Assembly: GCA_937880175.1 (NCBI GenBank)
Contig: CALFLO010000008.1
Location: 1-53,085 of the forward strand
Length of the DNA stretch: 53,085 nt
DNA from: an uncultured Gluconobacter sp.
GTDB taxonomy: Bacteria; Pseudomonadota; Alphaproteobacteria; Acetobacterales; Acetobacteraceae
Direction: 5' to 3'
The notes beneath the pieces are model-generated. The model had not been told where the DNA came from and ran no database searches. It saw only the letters and a program-made list of their open reading frames with translations. This document shows positions 51,956-53,085 of the stretch, piece after piece. The position numbers were made by a program, and so were the translations under genes. Position 1 is the stretch's first letter. Each line of letters opens with the position of its first letter.

Positions 51956-52643
51956 AGTTACAACGGGTGCGAGCGCCCTGCGTCTTGAGGGGCTGACGCG
52001 CCGTTTCCGCTCGGGTGAAGAGACGCTTGAGATCCTCAGTGGTGCGGAGTTCGAACTTCGGGCAGGGGAGATCGTGGCCCTCGTAGCGCCAAGCGGGACC
52101 GGGAAGTCCACGCTTCTGCACCTTGCGGGGTTGCTGGAAGCACCTTCGGCAGGCATGGTTTTTGTGGCGGATCGCCCGGCCAGTGGCTTGAGCGACGCCG
52201 TTCGGACGGCAATCCGGCGCGATCAGATCGGCTTTGTGTACCAGTTCCATCACCTGCTGGGCGAGTTCACGGCGTGCGAGAATGTCATGCTGCCGCAGTT
52301 GATCGCAGGAGTGTCCCCACGCAAGGCACGGGAGCGGGCACGGGATCTTCTGGGCCGCTTCGGGCTGTCACACCGTCTTGATTCGCTGCCGGGGCGGCTG
52401 TCGGGTGGCGAGCAGCAGCGTACGGCAATTGCGCGTGCACTGGCCAATCAGCCAAAACTGCTTCTGGCCGATGAGCCGACAGGAAATCTCGATATCGGTA
52501 CGGCCGATCATGTGTTTGGCGAGCTTCTGCGCGTCGTGCGCGAAGAGGGCGCGGCGGCACTGATCGCCACGCATAATGAAGAATTGGCTGCCCGCATGGA
52601 CCGGACCGTGACGTTGCGGGACGGCAAGCTCGTTACGTTCTGA
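51948..52643 (+). CDS. lolD: Lipoprotein-releasing ATPase LolD
   Basis: 231 residues from the ATG at 51,948, overlapping the lolC end by 8 bases. ATPase motifs: APSGTGKSTLLH (Walker A, with Ala in place of the usual Gly), LSGGEQQRTAIARAL (signature), LLLADEPTGNLD (Walker B) and IATHNEELA (switch His). It powers LolC/E. Normal length and context. The gene is followed by a 68-base gap with a small hairpin (52,657-52,680) and no T-run. Confidence 0.95.
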   Translation: MNEVTTGASALRLEGLTRRFRSGEETLEILSGAEFELRAGEIVALVAPSGTGKSTLLHLAGLLEAPSAGMVFVADRPASGLSDAVRTAIRRDQIGFVYQFHHLLGEFTACENVMLPQLIAGVSPRKARERARDLLGRFGLSHRLDSLPGRLSGGEQQRTAIARALANQPKLLLADEPTGNLDIGTADHVFGELLRVVREEGAAALIATHNEELAARMDRTVTLRDGKLVTF

Positions 52644-52711
52644 GGGCTGATCTGGAGCAGGGTGTATTAAAATCCCCTGCATCCGATACGCGTCCCTGAT
52701 AGAATAGCGGC

Positions 52712-53085
52712 ATGTCTCATGCCGATTTCATTCATCTCAGAAACCACTCCGCCTATTCCCTGAGTCAGGGCGCGATCCGCATTCCGGAACTCGTGAACCT
52801 GGCGGCCAAGAATGGCATGCCAGCCGTCGCACTCACGGATAGTGGCAATCTGTTCGGCGCGCTTGAGTTCTCGCTTTACTGTCGCAGCAATGGTGTTCAG
52901 CCAATTGTCGGCTGTCAGATTTCGCTGCCGCCACGCACGACAAAACCCGGAGCGATGTCCGAGCCGCTGGTTATTCTGGCCCGAAATGAGGAAGGCCTCG
53001 CAAATGTTCAGATCCTGTCGTCGGAAGGCTTTCTGAACGGAGATGGTGCCGATCCGTCCTTTGCGATCGATTTTCTGTGGCAGCA
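52712..53085 (+). CDS. dnaE: DNA polymerase III subunit alpha (N-terminal fragment)
   Basis: The first ~124 codons of an ORF that runs off the window end, starting at the ATG at 52,712. The translation begins MSHADFIHLRNHSAYSLSQG, then AVALTDSGNLFGALEF, a PHP domain start typical of DnaE. DnaE is the replicative polymerase. Its position directly after lolD is the conserved alphaproteobacterial arrangement, which supports the call. The catalytic palm domain lies outside the window. Confidence 0.92.
   Translation, partial: MSHADFIHLRNHSAYSLSQGAIRIPELVNLAAKNGMPAVALTDSGNLFGALEFSLYCRSNGVQPIVGCQISLPPRTTKPGAMSEPLVILARNEEGLANVQILSSEGFLNGDGADPSFAIDFLWQ

Noticed and set aside
50492..52156. A 554-residue minus-strand open frame across proS, lolC and lolD
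   Set aside because: It crosses three well-supported genes on the other strand and its translation is Arg/His/Pro-rich without motifs.

Overview
The window is about 53 kb of a gene-dense, GC-rich chromosome from an alphaproteobacterium, most likely an acetic acid bacterium (Acetobacteraceae) close to Gluconobacter. This rests on protein style, on the alphaproteobacterial order tig-clpP-clpX-lon-hup and birA-coaX-rnj-proS-lolC-lolD-dnaE, on a short ProS, on -10 elements of the alphaproteobacterial GCTANA type, and on the absence of the complex I (nuo) operon from its usual place between tRNA-Val and birA. No database search was possible, so the genus is an inference. I found about 45 protein genes, two of them cut by the window edges, three tRNAs and a few terminators, promoters and RNA hairpins. 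No gap between genes exceeds 200 bases. There is no insertion sequence, prophage, CRISPR array or obvious foreign island.

Left part (1-13,600): the end of a membrane glycosyltransferase, the flagellar stator genes in the order motB-motA, an exported prolyl oligopeptidase, rpsU on the minus strand, then a tightly overlapping run of peptide deformylase, MarR regulator, OmpR-type response regulator and EnvZ-type kinase. A BamE/SmpA-like lipoprotein lies on the minus strand. It is followed by the classic yceD-rpmF-plsX-fabH-ihfA-merR lipid/ribosome cluster and tRNA-Pro.

Middle part (13,600-27,100): a minus-strand group (Nudix hydrolase, DUF3574 lipoprotein, AI-2E-type permease), an Atm1-like ABC exporter, rpmB, fusA outside a str operon, a VOC protein, an exported S10 peptidase, a PEP-carboxylase-like protein whose key active-site residues are altered, and a DUF445 membrane protein.

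Right part (27,100-53,085): a complete suf operon for Fe-S cluster assembly (Rrf2-type regulator, sufB, sufC, sufD, sufS, sufT-like, sufA-like), with three successive 4-nt gene overlaps. Then come a minus-strand DEAD-box helicase with an AT-hook-like tail and an RNA uracil methyltransferase, a CopD-like membrane protein, the NAD(P)HX repair fusion, tRNA-Leu, and the proteostasis block tig-clpP-clpX-lon-hup. The window ends with tRNA-Val, birA, coaX, rnj, proS, lolC, lolD and the start of dnaE.

Most of the window is conserved housekeeping sequence. I did not find a convincing new multi-gene system. The best leads are the active-site-altered PEP carboxylase homologue, the apparent loss of nuo with tRNA-Val now abutting birA, a strong strand-specific RNA hairpin over the ribosome binding site of the prolyl oligopeptidase, and the deformylase/MarR/two-component run.
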